From Chionoecetes opilio (taxonomy: Eukaryota; Arthropoda; Malacostraca; Decapoda; Majidae): a DNA stretch of 64,000 nt. The position numbers and the translations under genes were made by a program. The notes beneath the pieces are model-generated. The model had not been told where the DNA came from. It made no database searches and worked only from the letters and a program-made list of their open reading frames with translations. Positions 21,689 to 30,651 of this stretch are shown here, piece after piece. The stretch lies in NCBI GenBank assembly GCA_016584305.1, contig JACEEZ010001101.1, forward strand, positions 145,001 to 209,000, written 5' to 3'. Position 1 is the stretch's first letter. Each line of letters begins with the position of its first letter.

Positions 21689-24600
21689 CTATAGTGCCTG
21701 TAGTCGTTTGGGGGTGCATACAAAGCGTCAAAACTAATCCAAGGGTGTCAGCCCTATCAATACGTCAAAAAGCCAATCTTTTCAAAGCATCTAAAAAGCT
21801 GGATCTCATCAATGTGTCAAGAAGCTGAAACTGACTAGATGTTATCAAATCATCAAAAACACCAGATGTCTTCAATGCATCAAAATTGGATGAAATCCCA
21901 TCGATGCATCAAAAACTTTAGATCTTTGCAAAGTGTCAAAAACATCTTCAGATCTTAGCAAAGCATCATTGAGTACTGGTACAGCAGATGAAGCACGGTG
22001 CGGCACAATAAGAACACAACATGCATATCAATGTCCGTCTTTATTCCAAGTACCTACCTTACTTGAACAATAACCTAAGATTCATAAAATAGAAATAAAA
22101 ATATCATACTTCCTTCCCAAGACAGGAAATTGAAGTGGGTAGTGTACTAGTACTAATCGGCAGCTTTCTAGACTAGAAATGAAGCAGCATTTTATATCTT
22201 ACAGAATTAATATTTCAAATCGCTCCTGCACCGGAATCTGCATATGGGGCATGGATTTCCCATGGCTTCCATGATGCTGCTGCAGCCTGGACAGACCTGA
22301 GCATGATTGCAAGGCCTGAAACAGATCGTTCTCTCTCGGGGTGCCAGACACACAGTGCAGAGACGATGATTCTGTTGCTGACAAGCTTGATTTTCTTGGT
22401 CAACAGCAACTTCATCAGCGTCATCCAATTCTTTTTTCAGCGGGTTTCCTGGTCACCTTCGTAACCTTATCACTTGTTGGTTCGAGACTTAAGTTCCCAA
22501 GTCGGTCTTGAGCTTACTGTGTCAAACTGTTTCGGTCATTGATGTTGTAGTATTTGCGTTAGGTTCCAGTAGGTTTTTGATACTTTGATAACTTCTGGAT
22601 TTTTTCATGCTTTGCTTTGATGACTTTTGTCAGTTTGAAGCTTTGATAAGCTCTGTAATTTTTTATGCATTGATGACCTCTCAATTTTGATGCTTTGAAA
22701 TTATATGAACTTTTTTGACACATTGATAGGATATGGTGAAAAACTGTTTTTGACAAAATGAAAACATCTTGAAAATTTGATGGATTGCTAAGTTTTTGCA
22801 GATTGATGAAATGATAGGATCAGTTTTTGACGTTTTGATGCACCCCCGTCGAGTGGCCTAAGAACACCCACATGCTGCCCATTAACTCTGGCTTCGATTG
22901 CGAGTGCATCGGAAGACACAGGGGGGCGGCATGAGCCTCTAATCACAGGCGCCACTATAAAAATCCTGCCTGCGCCACCACGGGCGAGGGCCAACCATCA
23001 CAGCCCTCAAGTCAACCTCCGGGGCCTACCATCCCACCCCTGGAGGTCACTGCCTACAGGCGCTATAGGCCAAAATGTAAAAAAAAAATAATAATAATAA
23101 TTTTAGCAACGGACTTTTTGAATGGTTTGGTCCGCTTGTCCGGTAGCAGATGGAGTCCGTTAAATCGAGGGTCGGGTGTATTTAGTATCGATTTTCAGTA
23201 TTTTTATTAACTTATTTTATCTATTTGTCTAGTAGCCTATTCTTATATGTATCTATTCGTTTATTTTATCTGTTTGGTCTATTTTTGTTACAGGTGGAGA
23301 GAGTTGCGTCGCTGTACAACCTTCACCTGCGCACCGGCTGTCTCTGTAACCCAGGCGCCTGTCAGCTGTATCTCGGCATTACTCCTGACAAACTACAGAC
23401 CCAATTTAAGGTTTGACGGTTTTTCCTCTTAACCTCATCCTTCTTTTTTCTGTGTCTCTTCCTCTTGTCAGTCTTTTTTTCAATTTTTTTTTCTATCTTC
23501 ATTCTTTTTATAATTTTCCTTCTCCTCTGTGATTTATTTCTGTATTTTTTTATCATTTTCCTCTTTTGCCTTTTCCTTCTTCTCCTTGATTCTGTCTTTC
23601 TGTTCATCTTTCTTTTTCTTTGTCCTCCTTTTCCTCCTCTTTCTCAATATTGTCTCTTTTTTGTTCTCTTCCTCTTCTTTATCTTTATAATCCTCCTTCT
23701 TCTCCTTCTCATACGATTAAGTTGAAAAAACAGAAAAATATAGAAATAGAATGGTAAAAGGCATTCATAATTATAATGACGTTTACAATGATGACAATAT
23801 AAACAAAACGACATTAAAAAAACACATTAAAATCAAACCTGACCTGACCTAACCTCTGATACCCTTCCCCCATCCTCCTAAAGGCAGGTCATATGTGTGG
23901 TGACGCGCTTGACCTGGTCGACGGAGAGCCAACCGGGTCAGTTCGGGTCAGCTTTGGCTACTCGAGTACTTACCAAGATGCTGACCAACTACTGAGGATG
24001 GTGCGGGAGTGCTTTGTGGAGGAGCCGTTGACCTTTGACCTGACCTGGATGAAGGAGGAGATTGACCTAAGCTGGCTGAGACCGGAGGGGAAACGAGAGA
24101 TAGGGGTGACTGGAGATGAAAAGACTGAAAGAGTGGAGATGAAAGGGGTTGATAAGATAGAGGAGGAGAGGGAAGCTGATGTAATAGCGGAAAGAGGGAA
24201 GAAAGGAGACATAAATGATGGAAAGAAGGAGAGCAGTGATAATAACAACATCTATGAAGCACAAAATTACAAAAACGATGAAGCACAGGATTACAGAAAT
24301 GCAGCTGTACTTTCTGTCACAACACCTCAAACTTACCTCTCAAATGACCATCTTATCACCTCAGACAGCACCTCAAATCACCATCTTATCACCGACAGGA
24401 CCTCAAATGACCACCTTATCACCTCAGACAGCCCCTCAAATCAGCCCAATCAAATCATCGCCTCAGACAGCACCTCACAATCCAACCCCTCGAACCCCCT
24501 CAGCACCCACAGATTAACAGACATAGTGGTGTACCCTGTCAAGTCCTGTGCCGGGGTGAGGATGGGGGCGTGGAGGCTGGGTGGGGGGGGGCTGTGGCTG

Positions 24601-25546
24601 GACCGCCGCTGGATGGTGGTCACGGCGGCGGGGGCGACCATCACCCAGAAGAGACTGCCGCGCATGGCCCTCATCACACCCAGGATTGACCTTGAACTAG
24701 GAGAGATGGTGCTGTCTTATGAAGGTTCGTAGTATTTGCACACACACACACACACACATGCACACACACACACCTGCAGATTGACAGAAAAAACCTACTA
24801 TTAAGAGAGAAGAAAAAGAGGATGGAATATTTGAGGGGACATAAGAAAAAATTGGGAAAAATTGTATGTTTGAATAAGGCAAAGAGGTACAATATTTACC
24901 ATAGAAGTACTATAGATGCCTGGAATGGAATAGAATAAGAGGTGATAGTAGTAGGAACTGTGCGTTAGTAAAAAAAAAAAAACTGGATGAATATAGATAT
25001 GGAAACAGGACCACACAAGTATAGCTCAGGCCCTGTATACTATCTATATTAGTTAGTTTAGTTTAATTCATTAGTTTAAAGAAAATACTAGATGAATATA
25101 GATATGTAACCAGGTAAACACACACGTCACACACATCAAAATCTCCTTTTATGATTTATTTCAGGGGAGGCAAAGGAACACAGGCACACACACACACACC
25201 ACAAACAATAAATCTTCCTCTTATGATCTATTTCAGGAGAGGCAGAGTGGCTACACATCCCCCTGGACCCTACAGAGCCTTTGGACACCTCTGCGGCGGC
25301 TCCGTGTGGGGGGCGCGTGTGTGGGGTGCGGGTGAAGGGCCTGGACTGCGGGGAGGGGGCGGGGGACTGGCTCTCGAGGGTGCTGGAGGTGCAGGACTTG
25401 AGGCTCATGATGCAGACCAACCTTAGATCCGGAAAGCTGGGAAGGGGAGCCGCAGGTAAGCTAGAGAAAAAATAAATAGGCCCCTGATGTTTTATGTCCA
25501 TGTTGTGGGTTGATATTGTCCGTAGTTCGTCTCTAGTAAGGTCTTC

Positions 25547-25589
<43 letters not shown>

Positions 25590-26346
25590 CGCAGGCTGGA
25601 TTTTTATAGTAACACCTGTGGTCTCAAGTGAAGATTCCATTTTCTGTGATGTTCAGATCTTCAGTTAAGGCGCATGCAGCCCCTAGAGTCCACCGTCACA
25701 CTCGCAATCGGCAGACAGGTATATGCTGCATGTGGGTTGCTTCGGCCACTCGACATTGGCTTTGATAGTTGCTCCTTGATGAGACTTGAACTCGGGACCT
25801 TCTGCTCCTCTACCAGGCTCTTGAAAGAGTTGCCCCCGGCAGGATTCGAACCCGGGACATTGAGTTCAGCACTCCAAGATGCCAACCACTCGGCCACCGC
25901 CTCCCCCTTATGTATGGTCTTCTAGTGTTATTGCCTTCATCTTGCTGTGTCTGATGGTGGTAGTGGTTGTTAGAAAAGGTTGTTAGAGTGGTTGTAAGCT
26001 GAAAAAAATACTGTGCTGGGTGTTTGATGTCCATGCTGTAGTTTGATATTAGCCGTGGTTCCTGAAAACTCCGCTTATGAGGATGGCTGTAGCAGAAGTC
26101 TCCATTTGTACTTCATCATTATCATCATCATCTTTCTGTTTAACGTCAGATTTTCCCATAATGTCTTATGAGGTTAGACGGTCGATGATACGCTTCTAAT
26201 TCTATTGTCGGCGTTCATCATTTGAAATTGTGGCATGAGTTTTACGCCCCGGATGCTCTTCCTGACAGGCAGCCCCAGTTTTTGGCTGAGGGCCAAGGTG
26301 GATTGCCTACCTGTACCTGTTCATGCATATTGCCCTCGTACACACT

Positions 26347-26379
<33 letters not shown>

Positions 26380-26609
26380 CTCCAACTCTACAACTCTACA
26401 AGGGCATAGCATCATCTTACACTCCCAGCATCCAGCCTCCTCTTGTAATGTCTCTCTCATTCCACTCTCACCCTATACTCTCCATCTACTCGTCTCTACA
26501 ATAACTTGAAGTAGATAATAATAATAGACTGGAGTATAATAGTAGACTGTACAGTAAAACCTCTCGTATTCGGACACTCATTATTCGGACTTTGACATTA
26601 TTCGGACCT

Positions 26610-26640
<31 letters not shown>

Positions 26641-27724
26641 GGGGTTGAAATTTCCTAGCTATAGTACAGTGGAAGACAAAGAAGTTGGCGGTGTCTTGCA
26701 TCCGTCACGCTCCTTGACAAATTTCGTTTAATTCCCTCCCGGCGCTTCCTATGGGGAATGATTGAAAAAAAAAGTTGTCTGCGAGCTCACTCACGGCCTT
26801 GACTTCCTGCTTGCAATTTTTCAAATCATTAGTCATTAATGGGCAGTGACCAGGACATATTGCATCTTATCGTCAGTCCAATTGTCGTCAGTTTTGATTC
26901 CCCAAAACGTAACCAAAACATTTCGGGAAAGTGTTTTCGCTCAGTTGGATCTGGGGCCTGAGCCACAGTTGACTGCAGAACAGATCACCCGTATTCACAG
27001 CTTATATAAGATCGGTTTCAGTTCTAAAGAAATTGTGAGGGAGACTGTGTTACTCAACGACAGGTTGAGCGGTGGGTACAAAAATCACGAGACTTTACGG
27101 ATGTAACGAGACACGCTCCTTACACACACTGTACCCAGTAACTGCGGGTTTATTGACTTAAATTATCTTGCTGTTTTGGTAGGAGAATTCACTAGCTGTC
27201 TTTTGATAATATTCAAAGTTTTCTTTGAAACTTTTTTCTTGCGTCCAGGACGAGAAAAGTGCGTTAGACTTTCAGCCGTTGGCGAGTCTCGTGATTTTTT
27301 AACCCACCGCTCAACCTGTCGTTGAGTAACACAGTCTCCCTCACAATTTCTTCTGAACTAAACCGACCTTATATAAGCTGTGAATACGGGTGATCTGGTC
27401 TGCAGTCAACTGTGGCTCAGGCCCCATATCCAACTGAGCGAAAACACTTTCCCGAAATGTTTTGGTGACGTTTTGGGGAATCAAGCCGGGAGTGACGATA
27501 AGAAGCAATATGTCCTGGTCACTGCCCATTAATGACTAATGATTTGAAAAACTGCAAGCAGGAAGTCAAGGCCGTGAGTGAGTTCCCGAACAACTTTTTT
27601 TTTTTCAATCATTCCCCATAGGAAACGCCAGGAGGGAATTAAACGATATTTGTCAAGGAGCGTGACGGATGCAAGACACCGCCAACTTCTTTGTCTTCCA
27701 CTGTATATATATATATACACCTAT

Positions 27725-27776
<52 letters not shown>

Positions 27777-30651
27777 GGGTCGAAATTTCCTAGCTATATA
27801 TATATTATATACACCTAGATTTTTTTTTTTTTTTTTTTTCCCCCCACTTATAGAGGCCATATATAATCCCCCCATTATTCGGATCCTTGCATTACTCGGA
27901 CCACTCCTTGGCCCAATTAGTCCGAATATGAGAGGGTTTACTGTATATGTCTCTCTCTCCCATTACACTCTCACCCATTTTCTCCATCTATCCATCTATA
28001 CAATAAAATGAAGTAGTAAATAATAATGAAAGGTCTCGTCCCATTCCCTTAAAAAAGTCTTCCCATTGTGGGGGTGTGTGGCAATCCCTTAAAAAAGTCT
28101 TCCCATTCCCTTAAAAAATTAAACTCTTCTCCTTCCCTTAGGTACGCCCGGGGAAAGCCTCTCCCTGGCCAACGAGTCCCAGTACCTCGTCATCCACCGG
28201 CCCAGCGTTCGGAGTCTGCTGAGGGAGATGAACAGCCGAGGGTTGGAAGAGGAGCTGACGGAGGTAATCTTGGGGACTAGGCTTGTCTCTTTACTCGCCG
28301 CATGTTAAGTTGGCGAAAAAGGGGCCACTTTAGTCTCCTCTTCTGAATGCATGGGATTGGCTGAGGTGTTGGGTGTTGGGGCTTTAGGGCAGAACTTGGA
28401 GTAAGGCATTCTCACCCAACACCTCAGCAAATCCCGTGCATTCGAAAAGGGGGATGTGAAGGGGCCCCATTTTCGCCAACTTAACGTGCGGCGAATATAG
28501 TGAGGTCTTCTAGAGTTATCGCTTCATCTTGCTTTGTCTGATGGTGGTGGTGGTTGCTGCTGACACTGTTTTATGTTGTTATTTTATACGTATTGGTCTA
28601 ATTATAGTGTTTATATATAATTTAATATTTATATTTGTGTGTGGTATTTTCTGTCTTGTGTTAATATGTTGCTGTTTTCTTCCGTGATGTCTTTTTCTCT
28701 TAGTTATTTTATGCTTTTTTCTCCCTTGTTATCTTTTTCTTTGTTTTTTTTCATGCTTTTTTCTTCCTTGTTGTCTTTTCCTCTTTGTCTTTCATGTTTC
28801 TTCTTCCCTGTTGTGTTTTTTCTGGGGGTTTTTTCCATGCTTTTTTCTTCCTTGTCTCTTTTTTTCCATGTTTTTTTCTTCCGTTGTCTTTTTCTCTGTT
28901 TTTTTCATGTTTTTTCAGTTTTTTTCATGCTTTTTTCTTCCTTGTTTTTCTCTTTTTTCTGTTTTTTTCCTCCCTGTTGTCTTTTTCTGTTTTTTTCATG
29001 TTTTTTTCTTCCCTGTTGTCTTTTTCTGTTTTTTTCATGATTTTTTCTTCCGTTGTCTTTTTCTGTTTTTTTCATGATTTCTTCTTCCCTGTTGTCTTTT
29101 TCTGTTTTTTTCATGTTTTTTTCTTCCCTGTTGTCTTTTTCTGTTTTTTTCATGATTTTTTCTTCCCTGTTGTCTTTTTCTGTTTTTTTCATGTTTTTTT
29201 CTTCCCTGTTGTCTTTTTCTGTTTTTTTCAAGATTTTTTCTTCCCTGTTGCTTCTTTTCTTTTTGTTTTTTTCATGTTTTTTTCTTCCCTGTTGTCTTTT
29301 TCTGTTTTTTTCATGTTTTTTCTTCCCTGTTGTCTTTTTCTGTTTTTTTCATGTTTTTTCTTCCCTGTTGTCTTTTTCTGTTTTTTTCATGATTTTTTCT
29401 TCCCTGTTGTCTTTTTCTGTTTTTTTCATGTTTTTTTCTTCCCTGTTGTCTTTTTCTGTTTTTTTCATGATTTTTTCTTCCCTGTTGTCTTTTTCTGTTT
29501 TTTCATGTTTTTTCCTTTCCCTGTTTGTCTTTTTTGTTTTTTCTTTTCTTCCCTGTTGTCTTTTTCTGTTTTTTTCATGTTTTTTCTTCCTGTTGTCTTT
29601 TTCTGTTTTTTTCATGATTTTTCTTCCTGTTGTCTTTTTCTGTTTTTTTCAAGATTTTTTCTTCCGTTCTTTTTCTGTTTTTTTTCATGATTTTTTCCTC
29701 CCTGTTGTCTTTTTCTGTTTTTTTCATGTTTTTTTCTTCCTGTTGTCTTTTTCTGTTTTTTTCTTTCCTGGTATTTTTCTGTTATTACCTTTTTTCTTCC
29801 ATGTTGTCCTTTTCTCAATTTTGTTCATGTTTTCCAACTGTGCTATACTTCTCTCTCTCACGTACACACATACACTTACTCCCACATTATTAAAAGGGTC
29901 TGCTATAAAATAAAATAACAAAACCTACATAATTCTACCAATCTTCTAGAATCTAACTTCTCACTAACTTCCCTTGCCGCAGGATGAACTGGTGGAGCGG
30001 TTCAGAGGCAACTTAGTGGTGGACGGAGGGGAGGCGTACGAGGAGGACTCTTGGGACGCACTCACCATAAATGGAGCCACTTTGAAGGTAATAGCTGTAA
30101 AAAAGTGTGCATCAATTTAGAAAAACATGGTTATATAAAAAAAAAAGTGTGCATCAATTTAAAGACAAACACACTGACTGCAAATGGAGCAACAACGAAG
30201 GTAAAAGCTGCAAAAAAGTGTGCATCAATTTAAAGACAAACACACTGACTGGAAATGGAGCAACAACGAAGGTAAAAGCTGCAAAAAAGTGTGCATCAAT
30301 TTAAGGAAAAACATAATAATTATAGGTATTTAGACCCCCCTTGACTGTTATTCATGTAACATTTAATTCACTTCATTTTATTACTGCATTTTTCTTTTCT
30401 GCATCCCATCACATTCCTCCTTAATAATTGGCACTCCTGACACCCTTCTGCAGGTTCAGGCTGGGTGCAGAAGGTGCCAGATGGTGTGTGTGGTGCCGGG
30501 CTCAGGCCAGCGCACCAAGGAGCCCATGCTGAGTCTGGCCTCGGCGCGCGGCCCGTCCATGCTGTTTGGGGTTCACGCCTCGGCACTGCCCACCACCCAG
30601 CAGGGAGAGAGGAGGCTGTGTGTGGGAAGTGTTACTGTGACTATGAAGTAG
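13015..30651 (+). CDS. MOCOS: Molybdenum cofactor sulfurase, 13 exons, complete
   Basis: Cytosolic PLP enzyme that transfers sulfur from L-cysteine to the molybdenum cofactor of aldehyde oxidase and xanthine dehydrogenase (maroon-like in flies). Exons: 13015-13105, 14055-14211, 14833-15614, 17712-17852, 18323-18446, 19278-19354, 20328-20530, 23294-23410, 23884-24724, 25237-25455, 28142-28263, 29983-30087, 30454-30651. All introns are GT-AG and phases match throughout; CDS 3177 nt, 1058 residues. NifS-like domain: [30 protein letters not shown], then [13 protein letters not shown] with the PLP lysine near residue 382. The conserved cysteine motif [11 protein letters not shown] is near 538-548, followed by [20 protein letters not shown]. 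The C-terminal MOSC part starts at [13 protein letters not shown] and includes [11 protein letters not shown] and [16 protein letters not shown]. It is about 170 residues longer than human MOCOS (888), from two Ser/Thr/Glu-rich inserts in exons 3 and 9. Start chosen because it gives the conserved N-terminus and correct phase. Confidence 0.96.
13129..13455. repeat. Tandem duplication of about 170 bp in MOCOS intron 1
   Basis: Two copies (13129-13288 and 13299-13455) share GTCATGCTAAAATGTGTG, TTTCAACATTTTCAGCTGTT and CATTCAAAGCAAGTCACATC. The rest of intron 1 (13460-14040) is T-rich, with fragments of the palindromic family seen at 5226. Confidence 0.8.
14690..14832. repeat. Tandem pyrimidine repeat before MOCOS exon 3
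   Basis: Units of about 60 bp, with TCTTATTATC or TCTTATTACC followed by CTATCC and CCCATGTCTATTCC, run straight into the acceptor (TTATCCTTTCAG at 14832). The polypyrimidine tract is thus itself a tandem repeat. Confidence 0.7.
15656..15870 (-). mobile_element. TTAA MITE, copy 3
   Basis: Reverse orientation: starts TTAACCCCTTCACGCCCAGA and ends TCTCAAGGGGTTAA. It begins about 42 bp after the donor of MOCOS exon 3. Confidence 0.9.
15980..16760 (+). mobile_element. Tigger/pogo-like non-autonomous element, copy A
   Basis: About 780 bp with ends TACAGGGAGGTCCC and GGGACCTCCCTGTA, consistent with a TA target duplication. Inside is a roughly 110-bp internal duplication with CATATGCTTAATTACCCTT and GCTAGGGGTGACTTGACTG. 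Copy B sits inverted at 20824-21604 in the same gene. Confidence 0.85.
16761..17040. other. MOCOS intron 4 filler
   Basis: AT-rich non-coding sequence with a poly(T) and a poly(A) run. Nothing recognisable as a gene. Confidence 0.6.
17044..17236. mobile_element. MITE family 2, copy 2 (right end lost)
   Basis: Begins TATAGTCTATTTTTTTTAAC and contains CAAATATCAGTCAGTAAGCA. Its right terminus is replaced by retroposon tail R1 at 17236. Confidence 0.8.
17236..17456 (-). mobile_element. Retroposon R1 3' tail
   Basis: Same family as 2905-3070: AAGAACATAGAAAATAAGGA, GAGGCCGCGAGACCTACACG, CATCCCCATCCATGAAATTA. Read in reverse it encodes the C-terminal end of a reverse-transcriptase ORF. Confidence 0.8.
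17458..17659 (+). mobile_element. TTAA MITE, copy 4
   Basis: TTAACCCCATGAAGCCCAG at the left and GAAGGGGTTAA at the right. It ends 52 bp before the acceptor of MOCOS exon 4. Confidence 0.9.
18461..18673 (+). mobile_element. TTAA MITE, copy 5
   Basis: Perfect TTAACCCCTT and AAGGGGTTAA ends. It starts only 15 bp after the end of MOCOS exon 5 (18446), just beyond the 5' splice-site consensus. Confidence 0.92.
18705..19220. repeat. Dispersed TACCTAGTTGTA family and (GT)n
   Basis: Two partial copies (18710-18790, 18950-19215) of a dispersed sequence marked by TTACCTAGTTGTA and a GTCCTGTCTTCATATCTA word, separated by a (GT)n tract (18894-18948). Reverse copies appear near 24983-25100 and 47885-47952. 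Confidence 0.55.
19510..19575 (-). mobile_element. Retroposon R1 tail fragment
   Basis: Only the terminal 60 bp of the R1 family (AAAATAAGGAAGCTACAAGA, then GACCTACACGAGGTAG), in MOCOS intron 6. Confidence 0.65.
19850..20012 (+). mobile_element. Retroelement 3' tail (AATC)n, copy 1
   Basis: Matches 59840-60005 nearly base for base: TGATCTAACCATCCTGCTGT, CTTTGCCATAGTGCCATATG, then GGCATTAAATCAATCAA. The (AATC)n end suggests a truncated non-LTR element. Confidence 0.75.
20155..20327. repeat. Tandem repeat before MOCOS exon 7
   Basis: Three units of about 55 bp, each with TTTCTGTT(T/C)AAC and CAGATTTTC(T/A)CATAA, run into the acceptor at 20327. The founder matches a dispersed sequence also at 26125-26200 and 61725-61800. 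Confidence 0.7.
20655..20820. repeat. (TA)n microsatellite
   Basis: TATATA runs interrupted by GATATA words next to Tigger-like copy B. A second (TA)n plus poly(T) follows the element at 21602-21686. Confidence 0.95.
20824..21604 (-). mobile_element. Tigger/pogo-like element, copy B (inverted)
   Basis: Same 780-bp element as copy A in opposite orientation: begins TACAGGGAGGTCCCGTTATA, ends CGGGACCTCCCTGTA. Both lie in introns of one gene about 4 kb apart, so a primary transcript could pair over nearly 800 nt. Confidence 0.87.
22040..22045 (-). promoter_or_regulatory. Poly(A) signal for the RING ORF
   Basis: AATAAA on the minus strand, about 160 bp beyond the RING ORF stop. It suggests the cargo includes a genuine 3' UTR end. 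Confidence 0.5.
22207..22455 (-). CDS. RING-finger (C3HC4) protein fragment, likely a captured terminal exon
   Basis: About 80 codons ending in TAA at 22207. It encodes an acidic leader ([17 protein letters not shown]), then [39 protein letters not shown] and [11 protein letters not shown]. Spacing C-x2-C-x12-C-x-H-x3-C-x2-C-x10-C-x2-C is a complete C3HC4 RING, so E3 ubiquitin ligase activity is plausible. No in-frame ATG precedes the RING and an in-frame TGA lies just upstream, so it is not a full gene. A possible acceptor (ACCAG on the minus strand) precedes GAAACCCGCTG. It sits antisense in MOCOS intron 7, inside a foldback element. The C-terminal placement recalls IAP-type and similar RING proteins, but the family is not identified. 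Confidence 0.6.
22845..23085 (+). mobile_element. SINE family S1, copy 1
   Basis: Shares CACTATAAAAATCCTGCCTG, AGGCGCTATAGGC and a terminal A-rich tract with 39784-39942 and, inverted, 25590-25908. Ends in an (A)n/(ATA)n tail near 23075-23095. Confidence 0.75.
25137..25175 (+). repeat. Duplicate of the MOCOS exon 10 acceptor
   Basis: AATCTCCTTTTATGATTTAT TTCAG then GGGAGGCAAAGG mirrors the real junction at 25207-25248 (CTCTTATGATCTATTTCAG then GAGAGGCAGAGTGG). The copy lies 70 bp upstream and retains a usable-looking AG. Confidence 0.8.
25546..25908 (-). mobile_element. tRNA-derived SINE (family S1) with poly(T) start
   Basis: On the minus strand it begins GGCGGTGGCCGAGTGGTTGG (RNA polymerase III A-box) and has CGGGTTCGAATCCTG (B-box) about 45 bp later. 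It continues to TACTATAAAAATCCAGCCTGC and ends in poly(A), seen here as poly(T) at 25551-25589. The head is tRNA Leu/Ser-like, but the body is far longer than a tRNA. Confidence 0.8.
26105..26340 (+). repeat. Dispersed repeat with TTTCTGTTTAACGTCAG
   Basis: Contains TTTCTGTTTAACGTCAGATT, then GGTTAGACGG and GATGATACGCTTC, also at 61725-61800 and in reverse near 44290-44350. Probably a SINE or retroelement fragment. A short (CT)n follows at 26351-26380. Confidence 0.55.
26550..27945. mobile_element. Palindromic mariner-superfamily derivative
   Basis: Ends TACAGTAAAACCTCTCGTAT and ATGAGAGGGTTTACTGTA are inverses with TA at the borders. Inside, two inverted arms (26640-27110 and 27290-27780) each encode the N-terminal helix-turn-helix region of a Tc1/mariner-like transposase ([20 protein letters not shown] on plus, near-identical on minus). 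Neither arm reaches a catalytic domain and both are broken by stops or frameshifts, so this is a non-autonomous foldback relic. Long poly(T) runs are internal. Confidence 0.8.
28035..28141. repeat. Tandem CCCTTAAAAAAGTC repeat before MOCOS exon 11
   Basis: Three copies of CCCTTAAAAAAGTCTTCCCA or its start lead up to the acceptor CTTCTCCTTCCCTTAG, which shares the CCCTTA core. Confidence 0.65.
28264..28560. other. Short hairpin region in MOCOS intron 11
   Basis: Inverted similarity between 28300-28370 (CATGTTAAGTTGGCGAAAA) and 28420-28495 (TTTTCGCCAACTTAACGTG) forms an imperfect palindrome of about 200 bp, probably another MITE. Confidence 0.6.
28630..29830. repeat. Pyrimidine-rich minisatellite in MOCOS intron 11
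   Basis: About 30 copies of a 36-39 bp unit, TGTTGTCTTTTTCTG, TTTTTTTCATG (or CAAG), TTTTTTCTTCCC. The strand is almost free of purines. The unit yields long open frames, such as a Phe/Ser-rich frame of 301 codons, which are artefacts. Confidence 0.95.
30088..30305 (+). repeat. Triplicated splice-donor segment after MOCOS exon 12
   Basis: The real junction (AAATGGAGCCACTTTGAAG then GTAATAGCTG, donor at 30088) is followed by two copies reading AAATGGAGCAACAACGAAG then GTAAAAGCTG, with donors at 30201 and 30272. Unit about 71 bp, with GTGTGCATCAATTTA after each. Reading past the true donor hits TAG at 30115-30117, so use of a downstream donor would truncate the protein before the last MOSC exon. 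Confidence 0.88.

Larger units (their letters stand above)
21709..22848. mobile_element. Foldback cassette carrying a RING-finger exon
   Basis: Inverted ends GGGGGTGCATACAAAGCGTC and, on the right, GACGTTTTGATGCACCCCC. Each arm (about 250-300 bp) is made of degenerate units around ATCAATGCATCAAAA, inverted between the arms. The centre holds the minus-strand RING ORF and its poly(A) signal. SINE-tail sequence lies outside both ends (21680-21705 inverted, 22849-23085 direct). No transposase seen. Confidence 0.65.

Noticed and set aside
25840..25908. A tRNA-Leu or Ser gene on the minus strand
   Set aside because: Good A and B boxes, but the sequence continues into a SINE body with poly(A) shared with other loci.
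28785..29913. Long Phe/Ser-rich ORFs of 286-301 codons
   Set aside because: They translate a 36-39 bp pyrimidine minisatellite inside MOCOS intron 11 in two frames at once. No domain, and the flanking exons join cleanly in phase without them.
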